From the NCBI RefSeq assembly GCF_000764185.1, contig NZ_JQEC01000071.1:1-64000 (forward strand): 64,000 nucleotides of DNA, written 5' to 3'. Positions 45,133 through 53,537 of the stretch are shown piece after piece; the first letter of the stretch is position 1; each line of letters opens with the position of its first letter. The stretch is from Colwellia psychrerythraea. Lineage in GTDB: Bacteria > Pseudomonadota > Gammaproteobacteria > Enterobacterales > Alteromonadaceae. Both the position numbers and the translations under genes were made by a program. The notes beneath the pieces were generated by a model. The model was given only the letters and a program-made list of their open reading frames with translations, made no database searches and was not told where the DNA came from.

Positions 45133-45651
45133 TTTTTATAAATATCCGTATTTTTATTATTTTACCTTGTGACTTAAAGCATATGACAGATTTAACGGAA
45201 AGCAAGAAAGTGTATTCAAAAAGAATAATATTGCGTAACCAATTGAAATATAATTAATTAATATTAACTAAAAAAGACATGTGTAAAAGTTTTTTACTCC
45301 ATTACAGCTAGCATAAAATATTGAAAGTGCAAGGAAAAATACTTTCCCTTACACTTTATAAGGAATTACCGATAAGTAAGCTTGCCTTGTTCTTGCCAAA
45401 TCAAGGGTATTAACGGGGTAAATAGAAGACCATAACCAAGAAAAAAAGCGCTATAAGCCAGAATGCTTTAACAAAAAACATGGCTTTAATATTTCTATCA
45501 TTGGGATGTTTATCAAGTAGCGCCAGAGCCCAGCAACACACTCTCCCATAACCTTAATTATTCATTCAGTTAAATAATAGTAAGCTTGTATCAACAAAGT
45601 TTTTACTTGTTGTGATCTGGGTCAACATAGAGCTATTAATCTGGGCTGAGG
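45133..45651. other. 519-bp region upstream of the signalling operon
   Basis: AT-rich. It holds an imperfect inverted repeat AAGTGCAAGGAAA / TTTCCCTTACACTT (45325-45357) with a 5-base loop, a possible terminator for the minus-strand truncated haemoglobin gene or a processing site, and a small open frame (separate entry). Promoters for the operon must lie at the right of 45132, but no convincing one was picked out. Confidence 0.5.
45410..45541 (-). CDS. Possible 43-aa single-span membrane protein
   Basis: A short frame opening with GTG (45541) encodes a polar head (LLDKHPNDRNIK) and a hydrophobic helix (AFWLIALFFLVMVFYL) ending in PR. The composition looks like a real small membrane protein. 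The start is weak: GGAGA lies only a few bases from the GTG. No family is recognised, and it may be a decayed gene. Confidence 0.3.
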   Translation of the reverse strand: MCCWALALLDKHPNDRNIKAMFFVKAFWLIALFFLVMVFYLPR

Positions 45652-46077
45652 TTATTCAGGTTTAGCAAAATTTAAAATAGGGTCGGTGTTAAAGCAAGGT
45701 TTACATTCAGTAGGAAATTTTTTCACCAATATGCGACGAAAAGATTCATCAAGGATCAGCCACTGGTCAATCAACTCTGGGTGGGTATTGGTTTCTTTAA
45801 AGGTATCTAAAAGTAGTTGCCTTCTAATATCAAATAACTCGTCCGGAATAAACATATGTTTATGCGCTATTGGAGGCGCTTTGCCTATGTAGTGATTTTC
45901 GCCACCCAGGACTTTTTGCATAAAATTAACTTGCTGGTCTTCAATATGCTGCTGTGAAATATTAAGAAAATACTGCTTTAACCATGGATGTTGATAAACT
46001 TTATCGTAAAAGACTTTGTTAATTATAATTAGGCTAGCGCGCCCGCCTATTCGGTTAAAGTTTTCACTTCTTGTCAT
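45652..46077 (-). CDS. Truncated haemoglobin-type globin
   Basis: 141 aa. The group I truncated globin pattern is visible: NRIGGRASLIIINKVFYDKVYQHPWLKQYF, FMQKVLGGENHYIGKAPPIAHKHMFI. The proximal histidine is probably in AHKHMFIPDELF. These globins bind O2 or NO. The gene stands on the same strand, 520 bp before the chemosensory operon, and may share an oxygen or NO theme with the globin receptor. Confidence 0.85.
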   Translation of the reverse strand: MTRSENFNRIGGRASLIIINKVFYDKVYQHPWLKQYFLNISQQHIEDQQVNFMQKVLGGENHYIGKAPPIAHKHMFIPDELFDIRRQLLLDTFKETNTHPELIDQWLILDESFRRILVKKFPTECKPCFNTDPILNFAKPE

Positions 46078-46655
46078 TACACAATAGCCCCTATAGCCGT
46101 TAAAAGAATAGATAGCTTGCTAAACTATAGGGTAAAATTTAATAGGCATAAAAAATAAATACTTTATTTGCCATCGCTCGATAAAGGTTAAACATACCAA
46201 TAAGTACAAACCCTGCATTGTAGGGTAACTAAATAGACTAATAGCTAACTTTGAGCTAAATGACATAAATCAACGGAAATTAAATAATCCACAACAATTC
46301 GACCATATGCCAGTTGCTAGCACCTGCTTCAAAACCGGAAGATTATTTTAGTGATATTTTTTTCCCAAGCACTGTGAGCAATCATTACCAAAATAACCAT
46401 GCCCAATAAGACATGCATTAAATAAAGAGCGGTAATTAAACTTAACTCCTAAGCTAGCCTGATCGTTATAAAAGTACAAATGCTCAACGCCGGGTCGTTG
46501 ATAAGGATCAACGACCAAGGTGAAATAAAACATTTTTAGTTTACTGATATGGAAATATAAGCTTGGCTATTAAACTCGCATTCGTTAAAATTGTCTTATT
46601 CGTACTATGGTGATTGTGAATATCACCCTAATGTCACTTTTAACAATGGTTTTTT
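46078..46655. other. 578-bp region between globin gene and yciB
   Basis: Mostly non-coding, AT-rich. It contains a small hairpin (ACCCTGCATTGTAGGGT, 46210-46226) and one doubtful open frame at 46348-46533. No mobile element seen. Confidence 0.5.
46348..46533 (-). CDS. Doubtful 61-aa ORF
   Basis: Encodes 61 residues with many aromatic, Gly, Pro and Cys residues (DPYQRPGVEHLYFY; FGNDCSQCLGKK), unlike typical random AT-rich ORFs, but there is no ribosome site before its ATG and no family is recognised. It may be a gene fragment. Confidence 0.3.
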   Translation of the reverse strand: MFYFTLVVDPYQRPGVEHLYFYNDQASLGVKFNYRSLFNACLIGHGYFGNDCSQCLGKKYH

Positions 46656-47234
46656 ATGCAGTTATTTATTGAATACTTCCCTCTGTTTATTTTTTTCATT
46701 GTAAATTCAATAGCAGGAATTTACTGGGCTACAGGTAGTTTAATTGTCGCCGCTTTTGTGCAAATTATTTACTATAAAATTAAAAAAGAAAAAATCCCCG
46801 CTAAGCAGTGGGTAATATTTGGCTTGGTGGTTGTCTTTGGTGGGCTTACTATTTATTTGCAAAATGATGCTTTTCTCAAATGGAAAGTAACCATTATTAA
46901 TGCTTTTTTCGCCGTTGCGTTAATAGTGAGTGATAGTATTTTCAAAAACAATATTATTAAAAAACTTTTAGGTGAGTCATTGTCACTGCCAGAGAAGATA
47001 TGGACTAGATTAAACTTTGCTTGGGCAATGTTCTTCCTATTTTGTGCGGGATTAAATTATTACGTCGCTTTTAATTTTGACCTTGATACCTGGGTAAATT
47101 TTAAGGTTTTTGGTTTAACCGGCTTGATGTTTATTTTCACTATTACGTCTATTTTATCACTTTACAAGTATTTACCTCTTGAAGAAGACGATAGCGAAGA
47201 AGTGACTGATGACAAAAGTAGTAAATCTAATTAA
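46656..47234 (+). CDS. yciB: Inner-membrane-spanning septation protein YciB
   Basis: 192-aa polytopic protein (IspZ/YciB family) with five predicted membrane segments (for example EYFPLFIFFIVNSIAGIYWATGSLIVAAF; WAMFFLFCAGLNYYVAF). It ends in an acidic D/E-rich tail. YciB is linked to septation and cell-envelope synthesis in E. coli. yciI follows 55 bp downstream, a common pairing. Confidence 0.92.
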   Translation: MQLFIEYFPLFIFFIVNSIAGIYWATGSLIVAAFVQIIYYKIKKEKIPAKQWVIFGLVVVFGGLTIYLQNDAFLKWKVTIINAFFAVALIVSDSIFKNNIIKKLLGESLSLPEKIWTRLNFAWAMFFLFCAGLNYYVAFNFDLDTWVNFKVFGLTGLMFIFTITSILSLYKYLPLEEDDSEEVTDDKSSKSN

Positions 47235-47289
47235 ATTGTCCATCTTAATAACGCATTAGCTCAAACTATTATTTAAAGGAATACACCTC

Positions 47290-47592
47290 ATGTTTTATCT
47301 TATATACAGTGAAGATGTTGAAAACTCACTCAGCTTACGCCTATCAGTACGCGATAAACATATTGAACGTTTAAAAGCGCTACAAGCACAAGGAAAACTA
47401 TTATTGGCAGGGCCTTGTCCCGCTATCGATAGTGAAGACCCAGGCGAGTCGGGTTTCACGGGATCATTAATTGTTGCGGAGTTTGATAACCTGCCAGCGG
47501 CACAAGCCTGGGCTGATGAAGACCCTTACATCAGTGCCGGTGTTTATAAAAAAGTGACTGTAAAACCATATAAAAAGGTTTTACCTGCTTAA
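47290..47592 (+). CDS. yciI: YciI-family protein
   Basis: 100-aa alpha/beta-barrel small protein of the YCII family. It has the conserved HIERLKALQAQGKLLLAGPCP with the active-site-like His, and WADEDPYISAGVYKKVTVKPYKKV. The molecular substrate is unknown. AAAGGAATACACCTC precedes the ATG. Confidence 0.93.
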   Translation: MFYLIYSEDVENSLSLRLSVRDKHIERLKALQAQGKLLLAGPCPAIDSEDPGESGFTGSLIVAEFDNLPAAQAWADEDPYISAGVYKKVTVKPYKKVLPA

Positions 47593-47702
47593 TAATAAGA
47601 AATTATCAACTAAACTTACCGTTAATAATGGCTAACTACTGCATACTGTACTTTGCCTTTAATTTACTGTGTATTTGTAACTACTTGAGTTTGTAGCCGA
47701 AA

Positions 47703-48134
47703 ATGATCCGTAATAAATTACTTTTAGCATGCGCACTATCATCAACTTTACTGATGAATAATTCTGCCCATGCCGTGAAAACAATTGAAAAATGTCAAAA
47801 ACAAACCGCTGATGATGTGTCATCTGCTTCCATGTCACGGTGTTTAGACGGTGTTATTTCTTATGTGGATAGGGAGTTACAAACTTGGGTAAATTTACAT
47901 ACTTTTAATTTAGAAGAAAAAGCCTTAGTTAACGGCCGTTATTCAGCATTAAAAATGTTTAAACGCTCACAAAGTAATTTTATAACTTACCGAGAAAATG
48001 ATTGTAGATGGCAATATTTGGCGATATCGCCTGAAAGAGGTGCCGACTTAGCTTATAAAACTTGTTATGTTTTATTAAGTCAAAGTAGGATAACAGCGCT
48101 CAGTAATATAAAAACGACTAACACTTCGCTATAA
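47703..48134 (+). CDS. Secreted LprI-like (DUF1311) protein
   Basis: 143 aa with a signal peptide (MIRNKLLLACALSSTLLMNNSAHA). The mature part carries the DUF1311/LprI pattern: FKRSQSNFITYRENDCRW...GADLAYKTCYVLLSQSRITAL, with paired cysteines. Family members include lysozyme inhibitors; that role is only inferred. It is probably periplasmic. Confidence 0.75.
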   Translation: MIRNKLLLACALSSTLLMNNSAHAVKTIEKCQKQTADDVSSASMSRCLDGVISYVDRELQTWVNLHTFNLEEKALVNGRYSALKMFKRSQSNFITYRENDCRWQYLAISPERGADLAYKTCYVLLSQSRITALSNIKTTNTSL

Positions 48135-48194
48135 GATTTAACTAAAATTATATTACCGAGCATGTATGTTCCTATTAAGTATAACTACTTAATA

Positions 48195-49259
48195 TTAATC
48201 AAGTAATGCTTGCTCGGTTTTATCATCCAAGCCATCTTCATCACTTAGCATCACAGCTAACCAACGACCTTCTGGAGAGCTTTCTAAACCTATCTTCAAT
48301 ATCATTGTTAGCGGAACACTTAATAACATACCGACGGTACCAAGTAACCAGCCCCAAAAGATCAGTGATAAGAAAACCACTAAAGTCGATAAACCTAAAC
48401 CTTTGCCTAAATATCTCGGCTCAATAATATTACCCATCACCATGTTGATAAAGACGAAGCCTAAACCTATGGCGCCAGCTTCACCAATTCCTAATTGTAA
48501 AATAGCTAGCGTCATTGGCGGTACCGCAGCAATTATAGAGCCTATATTGGGGATGTAATTGAGTAAAAAGGCTAAGACCCCCCATAATAAAAAGAAGTCT
48601 AAACCAAAGGCCCATAACATCAGAGACACAATACAGCCGGTAGCAATACTGACCAAAGTTTTAATGGCGATATAATGGTTTACTGAAGAGAGAAAGCGCT
48701 CAATTTGCTTTAAACGCATTTGTGGGTCATCTAACGCTAAGTGTAACTTATGCGGGAAAGATGAGGATTCAAACAACATAAACACTACAGTTAAGACAAT
48801 CAAAAACAAATTTGCCATCACTGAGCCAAAGCTTGATAACATTTCCGCCGCTAACCCCATAGCTGCAGCAGGATCAAAATACTCTGTCATTATAGCAGTC
48901 GAAAGTTGAATATCGTGTTCGGCAAAAAAATCGGTTAACCAGACAAATTGCTCTTTGAGTTGCACTCGGTATTGAGGAATATACCGTGAAAGCTCATTTA
49001 ACGAACTACCCACTAAACTTGTTAAAAAAACAGCCATAGTAACAATAACGGCAATGACAAAAATAATGGAAATTGCTTTCGGTATTTTAAATTCACTGGC
49101 TTTATTGATTAGTGGATTGCAGATGATGGCAATAAATACAGAAAGTAAGAATGGCACAAGTATATTAGCTGCCGTTTTAATTCCCGCAAAAATAATAAAA
49201 ATGGCAGCAACGGTGACAAACGCTTTAACGATAGAGCTATGATTTGAACTTGAAACCAT
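48195..49259 (-). CDS. AI-2E family transporter (PerM/YdiK-like)
   Basis: 354 aa with about eight membrane segments and the family core NYIPNIGSIIAAVPP and GNIIEPRYLGKGLGLSTLVVFLSLIFWGWLLG. Members export or exchange various solutes; the name from autoinducer-2 export does not define this protein's substrate. It lies alone, with tandem unrelated neighbours on both sides. Confidence 0.9.
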   Translation of the reverse strand: MVSSSNHSSIVKAFVTVAAIFIIFAGIKTAANILVPFLLSVFIAIICNPLINKASEFKIPKAISIIFVIAVIVTMAVFLTSLVGSSLNELSRYIPQYRVQLKEQFVWLTDFFAEHDIQLSTAIMTEYFDPAAAMGLAAEMLSSFGSVMANLFLIVLTVVFMLFESSSFPHKLHLALDDPQMRLKQIERFLSSVNHYIAIKTLVSIATGCIVSLMLWAFGLDFFLLWGVLAFLLNYIPNIGSIIAAVPPMTLAILQLGIGEAGAIGLGFVFINMVMGNIIEPRYLGKGLGLSTLVVFLSLIFWGWLLGTVGMLLSVPLTMILKIGLESSPEGRWLAVMLSDEDGLDDKTEQALLD

Positions 49260-49415
49260 GAAAAGTATTCCTTAAATTTCTATGGTCTCAATATACCTTA
49301 AATACCTTAGTTACACTAGTTGATTAGTTATGCTGTAGGCTTAACCTAGCGTAGTTTTCCTATATTATTAACCTAGGATTACGACCCCACTCTATGCTGA
49401 AGCCGTTACCGGTGA

Positions 49416-51929
49416 TTAACCAAGTTTTCTTAGCAATCCTTGGGTGTTTTGTCTCATCGTGTTAGCAACCATAAAATAACCAATACTTGAAACAAACAGT
49501 GCACCACTTACCGGTCCTAACAACCATATATAAGGGTGAAGGCGCCCTGCGATATCAAAGAGTTGCTGTTGAATAACCAGTAAAGCAATATCACTTACTA
49601 TCGCAGCAACTAAGCCAGCAATAGCCCCTAACAGCATAAATTCATAAAGCGTCGCTAGTTTTATTAGTCGACTTTTAGCGCCTAAAGTCCTCAATATAAC
49701 CACTTCTTGCATGCGCTCAGCCAAGCTGGCTTGCACTTGAGAAATAAGTACTAACGCACCACTGACTAAGACAATAGATAAAACAAAACCTATCGCTAAT
49801 GAAACCTGGGCAATAATTGATTGAGCTTGCTCAATTTGAGACTTAATATCAATCATACTTATGGTAGGGTGACGCTGTAATAACTGACTAATATCTTTGG
49901 TATGTTGGTCTTCAAGTTTTGCAGCACTAAAGTAGGTAACGGGAACTTTTCCGGCCATATTAGGACTCAAAATCATAACAAAATTAGGTTTCAATGTGCC
50001 CCAGTCTACTTTTCTAAAACTAGTGACTTTTGCATCTATTGGCTGCTCATTCACTAGGAGTGTAATGGTGTCACCTAATTCGAGGCCGAGAACTTCTTGC
50101 CAACCTTCAAAAACAGACACTTCAATATCATCACCACCAGTACCTGCATCAGTGAACCACTGCCCTGCTGTTATTTCATTGCCTTCAGGTAAATCCTCTA
50201 ACCAGGTTAAATTAGGCTCTCTACTAACACCTTCTCTCGCATCTTCGTCTTTTTCTTCACCTTCTTGTTTTGATACTCGTCGGGCGAATTCTTCACCATT
50301 TACCGCATCAACACGGCCACTAAAAACCGGGTAAAAAGCTTCATGAACTATATTATTGTCGGTAAAGAACTGCTTGATTGGCTCTACTTCTTGCTCACTA
50401 ATATTAATGATAAACATATTAGGTGCGCCTTGAGGTACTTGCATTTGCCAGTCTGTAATAATGTCATTTTTTAAAACAACCAAAAATAACATTAGCTTAA
50501 TTGCTAAGGCAAAACTGATCAGCTGAATAGCATTAGCATTAGCTCTTTTTTGTAATGTCGCTATCGCTAAAGACCAGCTAGAACCTGGTCTAAGTCCTAA
50601 CTTCCGACCTGCAGAAAATAGTAACCGAGATATAACAAATAATACGCCAATAACTAATAACGTTGAGGCAAACAAAATTAACGTCGTAACTATCTCACCG
50701 CTAAATATCCACATTAAAACGAAAATAGTCATAAATGATAAAGCAAGATGAATTCGGCTCACAGCTAAAGTATCACCTAAGTTACGGCGTAATACCCTCA
50801 GTGGCGGAATATCGAATAAGTCCAGTAACGGTTTTAATGAAAACATCATGGCGCAAACAAGACCAATAAGGCTAGATAACAACCAAGGGCGGATGCCAGC
50901 TTGAGGTAATGCTGTGCCCATAAAAGTTGCCAAATAATCCGCGCCAAGAGTTTGCAAGATAAAACCAATGAGTAGACCTGCCACTATAGAAAATGAGGTG
51001 ACTAAGCTAAGGTGTAAAAGAAAGATATTACGGATAACCTTACGACTACCACCCAGAGTTTTCATCATGGCAACGGGATCATATTGACGTTCACAATAAC
51101 GTTTCGCAGAAACTGCCATAGCTACTGCTGCTAACATAATGCCAAAGAGGCCTGCTAATAATAGAAAGCGTTCAGCTCGATCTAAATTATTACCAAGGGG
51201 AGATTGCCGATCTTTAATGCCCTCCCAAGTCTGATTACTTTTTAATTGTGGCTTTAACCAGCCATAATAATCGCTTAACTGCTGCTCATTACCTGCAAAC
51301 AGTAAGCGATGAAATACTCTGCTACCCGCTTGCACAGCCTGTGTTGTTGGGATATCAGCATAACTTAATAATACGCGTTTATTGCCCGATAACGAGAAAA
51401 AGGGTGCATCTGGCTCTTTTACCAATACTTTACTGACTTGAAAGTTGCCTGCACCCAGCTCAACCGTATCACCTACTTTGACATTAAGTGTATAAAACAA
51501 ACCTTCACTAAGCCATACATTACCAGCCTTAGGACCTGAATCGACTTCATAATCCAAGCCTGTAAGGTTGTCCTTGATGGTAACTTTTCCTCTTAAGGGA
51601 TAAGTAGCCGTTGTTGCTTTTACTGAGCCTAAAACTAATTCATCGTTGGCAAACAACATAGAATCAAAATAAAGCATTTTGGCTGTTTTTAAACCAAACT
51701 GCTTGGCTTGTGTGAGTACTTGCTGATCGAAAGCATGATTACTTGATAAGCGACGATCACCGGCTATAAAATCACTACTTTTTTGTGCAATATTTAAACT
51801 AATGCGTTCAGTAATTGAAGATAAACTAAAGACAGTAAGTACTGCTAGGGCAATAGCAGAAAAAATAATGGTTAACTCACCACGCCTAAATTCTCGTGAA
51901 AATAACTTAAAAGCCAGTTTAACCCACAT
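49416..51929 (-). CDS. ybbP: FtsX-type ABC transporter permease YbbP
   Basis: About 837 aa. It has a membrane segment at the N-terminus (LTIIFSAIALAVLTVFS), a large extracytoplasmic region, and two FtsX domains near residues 260-380 and 700-830. It is the permease of the YbbA-YbbP system, which is proposed to remove lipids or lipoproteins from the inner membrane. The frame extends to a GTG at 51947; ATG at 51929 has AGGGG upstream and follows the ybbA stop by TAATG-like overlap, so it is preferred. Confidence 0.9.
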   Translation of the reverse strand: MWVKLAFKLFSREFRRGELTIIFSAIALAVLTVFSLSSITERISLNIAQKSSDFIAGDRRLSSNHAFDQQVLTQAKQFGLKTAKMLYFDSMLFANDELVLGSVKATTATYPLRGKVTIKDNLTGLDYEVDSGPKAGNVWLSEGLFYTLNVKVGDTVELGAGNFQVSKVLVKEPDAPFFSLSGNKRVLLSYADIPTTQAVQAGSRVFHRLLFAGNEQQLSDYYGWLKPQLKSNQTWEGIKDRQSPLGNNLDRAERFLLLAGLFGIMLAAVAMAVSAKRYCERQYDPVAMMKTLGGSRKVIRNIFLLHLSLVTSFSIVAGLLIGFILQTLGADYLATFMGTALPQAGIRPWLLSSLIGLVCAMMFSLKPLLDLFDIPPLRVLRRNLGDTLAVSRIHLALSFMTIFVLMWIFSGEIVTTLILFASTLLVIGVLFVISRLLFSAGRKLGLRPGSSWSLAIATLQKRANANAIQLISFALAIKLMLFLVVLKNDIITDWQMQVPQGAPNMFIINISEQEVEPIKQFFTDNNIVHEAFYPVFSGRVDAVNGEEFARRVSKQEGEEKDEDAREGVSREPNLTWLEDLPEGNEITAGQWFTDAGTGGDDIEVSVFEGWQEVLGLELGDTITLLVNEQPIDAKVTSFRKVDWGTLKPNFVMILSPNMAGKVPVTYFSAAKLEDQHTKDISQLLQRHPTISMIDIKSQIEQAQSIIAQVSLAIGFVLSIVLVSGALVLISQVQASLAERMQEVVILRTLGAKSRLIKLATLYEFMLLGAIAGLVAAIVSDIALLVIQQQLFDIAGRLHPYIWLLGPVSGALFVSSIGYFMVANTMRQNTQGLLRKLG

Positions 51930-52632
51930 TAGCAGCTGCCCCTTCACTGATTTTTTCTAGTTGTCCACCTTCAATATGGATAATGCGTTGGCATTTTTTT
52001 GCTAATTGTTCATCATGAGTCACTAGTACTAAGGTAGTGCCATTTTGCTTATTTAAATCAAAAAGTAGCGTTTCAATAAGGTGACCATTTTTACTGTCTA
52101 AGTTGGCAGAAGGTTCATCAGCAAAAAGTATCTTGGGTGAGCCAATAAATGCCCGGGCGATAGCAACTCTTTGTTGCTCTCCTCCTGATAATTGTGATGG
52201 ATAATGTTCAAGGCGATGTGACAGCCCCACTTTATCAAGCAACTCAATAGCTTGGTCTTTTGCATCATGGTCGCCTGCAAGTTCAGCGGGTAGCATAACA
52301 TTTTCCAGTGCGGTTAAACTTTGCACCAACATAAATGACTGAAAGACAAAGCCAATTTTCTGGGCCCTAACCCGAGCACGAGCTTCTTCATCAAGTGTAC
52401 TCAGGGCTTCACCATCGAGGTGAACATCGCCTTCGCTCGCCACATCTAAACCAGCCAATAAACTCAATAAGGTTGACTTGCCTGAGCCTGACGCGCCAAC
52501 AATAGCTACTGACTCTCCTGACTTGACAGAAAAGTTAATATCGCTAAGGATAGTGAGGCTTCCTTCGAGCGTACTAACACGCTTAGTAAGACTCGATACT
52601 TGAATAACATTTAACTGAGAAAGTACTGACAT
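51919..52632 (-). CDS. ybbA: ABC transporter ATP-binding protein YbbA
   Basis: 237-aa ATPase of the LolD/MacB-like class. Walker A GASGSGKST, signature LSGGEQQRVAIARAF, Walker B ILFADEPS and the His switch LVTHD are present. It pairs with YbbP, whose gene overlaps its end. The ATG overlaps the start codon of divergent tesA (CATG), yet AGGAAACAGCGTGTC before it is a good ribosome site inside tesA. Confidence 0.95.
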   Translation of the reverse strand: MSVLSQLNVIQVSSLTKRVSTLEGSLTILSDINFSVKSGESVAIVGASGSGKSTLLSLLAGLDVASEGDVHLDGEALSTLDEEARARVRAQKIGFVFQSFMLVQSLTALENVMLPAELAGDHDAKDQAIELLDKVGLSHRLEHYPSQLSGGEQQRVAIARAFIGSPKILFADEPSANLDSKNGHLIETLLFDLNKQNGTTLVLVTHDEQLAKKCQRIIHIEGGQLEKISEGAAANVG

Positions 52633-53257
52633 GACACGCTGTTTCCTAAAATCTATTATTATCTTAATTTTGACAAACCTGTCTTTTACAAGTTATGCAA
52701 ATGACAAAATTTTACTTATTGGTGACAGCTTAAGCGCTGGCTATGGGCTTGAGCAAGCCCAAGCTTGGGTTCATTTGTTACAAAATAAATATAAAGAGGA
52801 TAATAAACCTATCACCATCATCAATACCGCTATTAGTGGTCAAACTACTGATAACGCTTTATTAAAAATAGATGCTTGGCTTAACACGCACAAACCGAGT
52901 CATGTGCTCATTGAATTGGGTGGCAATGATGGTATCAGAGGCTTTCCGGTTAAATTGTTGCAAAAACATTTAACTCAATTGGTTACCAAAAGCCAGCAGC
53001 ATGGGGCAAAAGTGGCTTTAATGGAAATTCAAATACCACCCAATTTAGGGCCAAGATATCGTCAAATGTTTACCGATAGTTATAACAAGGTAACAAAACA
53101 AACCAACGCTTACCTAATGCCCTATTTCATGACAGACATTGCCGTAGACAATGCTTTAATGCTCAATGATAACTTGCATCCAAATGCTAAAGCTCAGCCA
53201 ATCATTCGTGACTTTATGTATAGTGAAATTGATAAGTGGCTAAGCCGTGAAAAGTAA
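52631..53257 (+). CDS. tesA: Multifunctional acyl-CoA thioesterase I / lysophospholipase L1
   Basis: 208-aa secreted SGNH hydrolase. A signal peptide (residues about 1-23, ending SYA) precedes ILLIGDSLSAGYG, with the nucleophile Ser; the oxyanion blocks LGGNDG and the catalytic dyad NLHPNAKAQ also match. TesA is periplasmic in E. coli. It is divergent from ybbA, the same order as in E. coli. ACTGAGAAAG before its ATG lies inside ybbA. Confidence 0.94.
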   Translation: MTRCFLKSIIILILTNLSFTSYANDKILLIGDSLSAGYGLEQAQAWVHLLQNKYKEDNKPITIINTAISGQTTDNALLKIDAWLNTHKPSHVLIELGGNDGIRGFPVKLLQKHLTQLVTKSQQHGAKVALMEIQIPPNLGPRYRQMFTDSYNKVTKQTNAYLMPYFMTDIAVDNALMLNDNLHPNAKAQPIIRDFMYSEIDKWLSREK

Positions 53258-53537
53258 TAGCTGAATAGATTCGCGTACTAAGAGCCAAGATCTAACAATT
53301 AGGAAAAACCCTCCATTTTTCAGCGAAAACCACCATACCCCCTTGTACTACTTAAACAATTTAATTGGTATAAGGGCTTGTATTTAAGGTAAACTTCATA
53401 CTAATAAAAAGAGTGTTTGCTTATACATTTACCAATACAGAGTATTATCTTTTAGGCTTACAATTGTCGAAACATACGCTGGCATTTTTCAAAATACTCA
53501 ATCGGCTTAGTACAACAACCTTAATTAGAGCAATGCT

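Noticed and set aside
46251..46273. FNR-like half sites TTGAG and ATCAA upstream of the globin gene
   Set aside because: The halves are 13 bases apart, not the 4 required for an FNR site.
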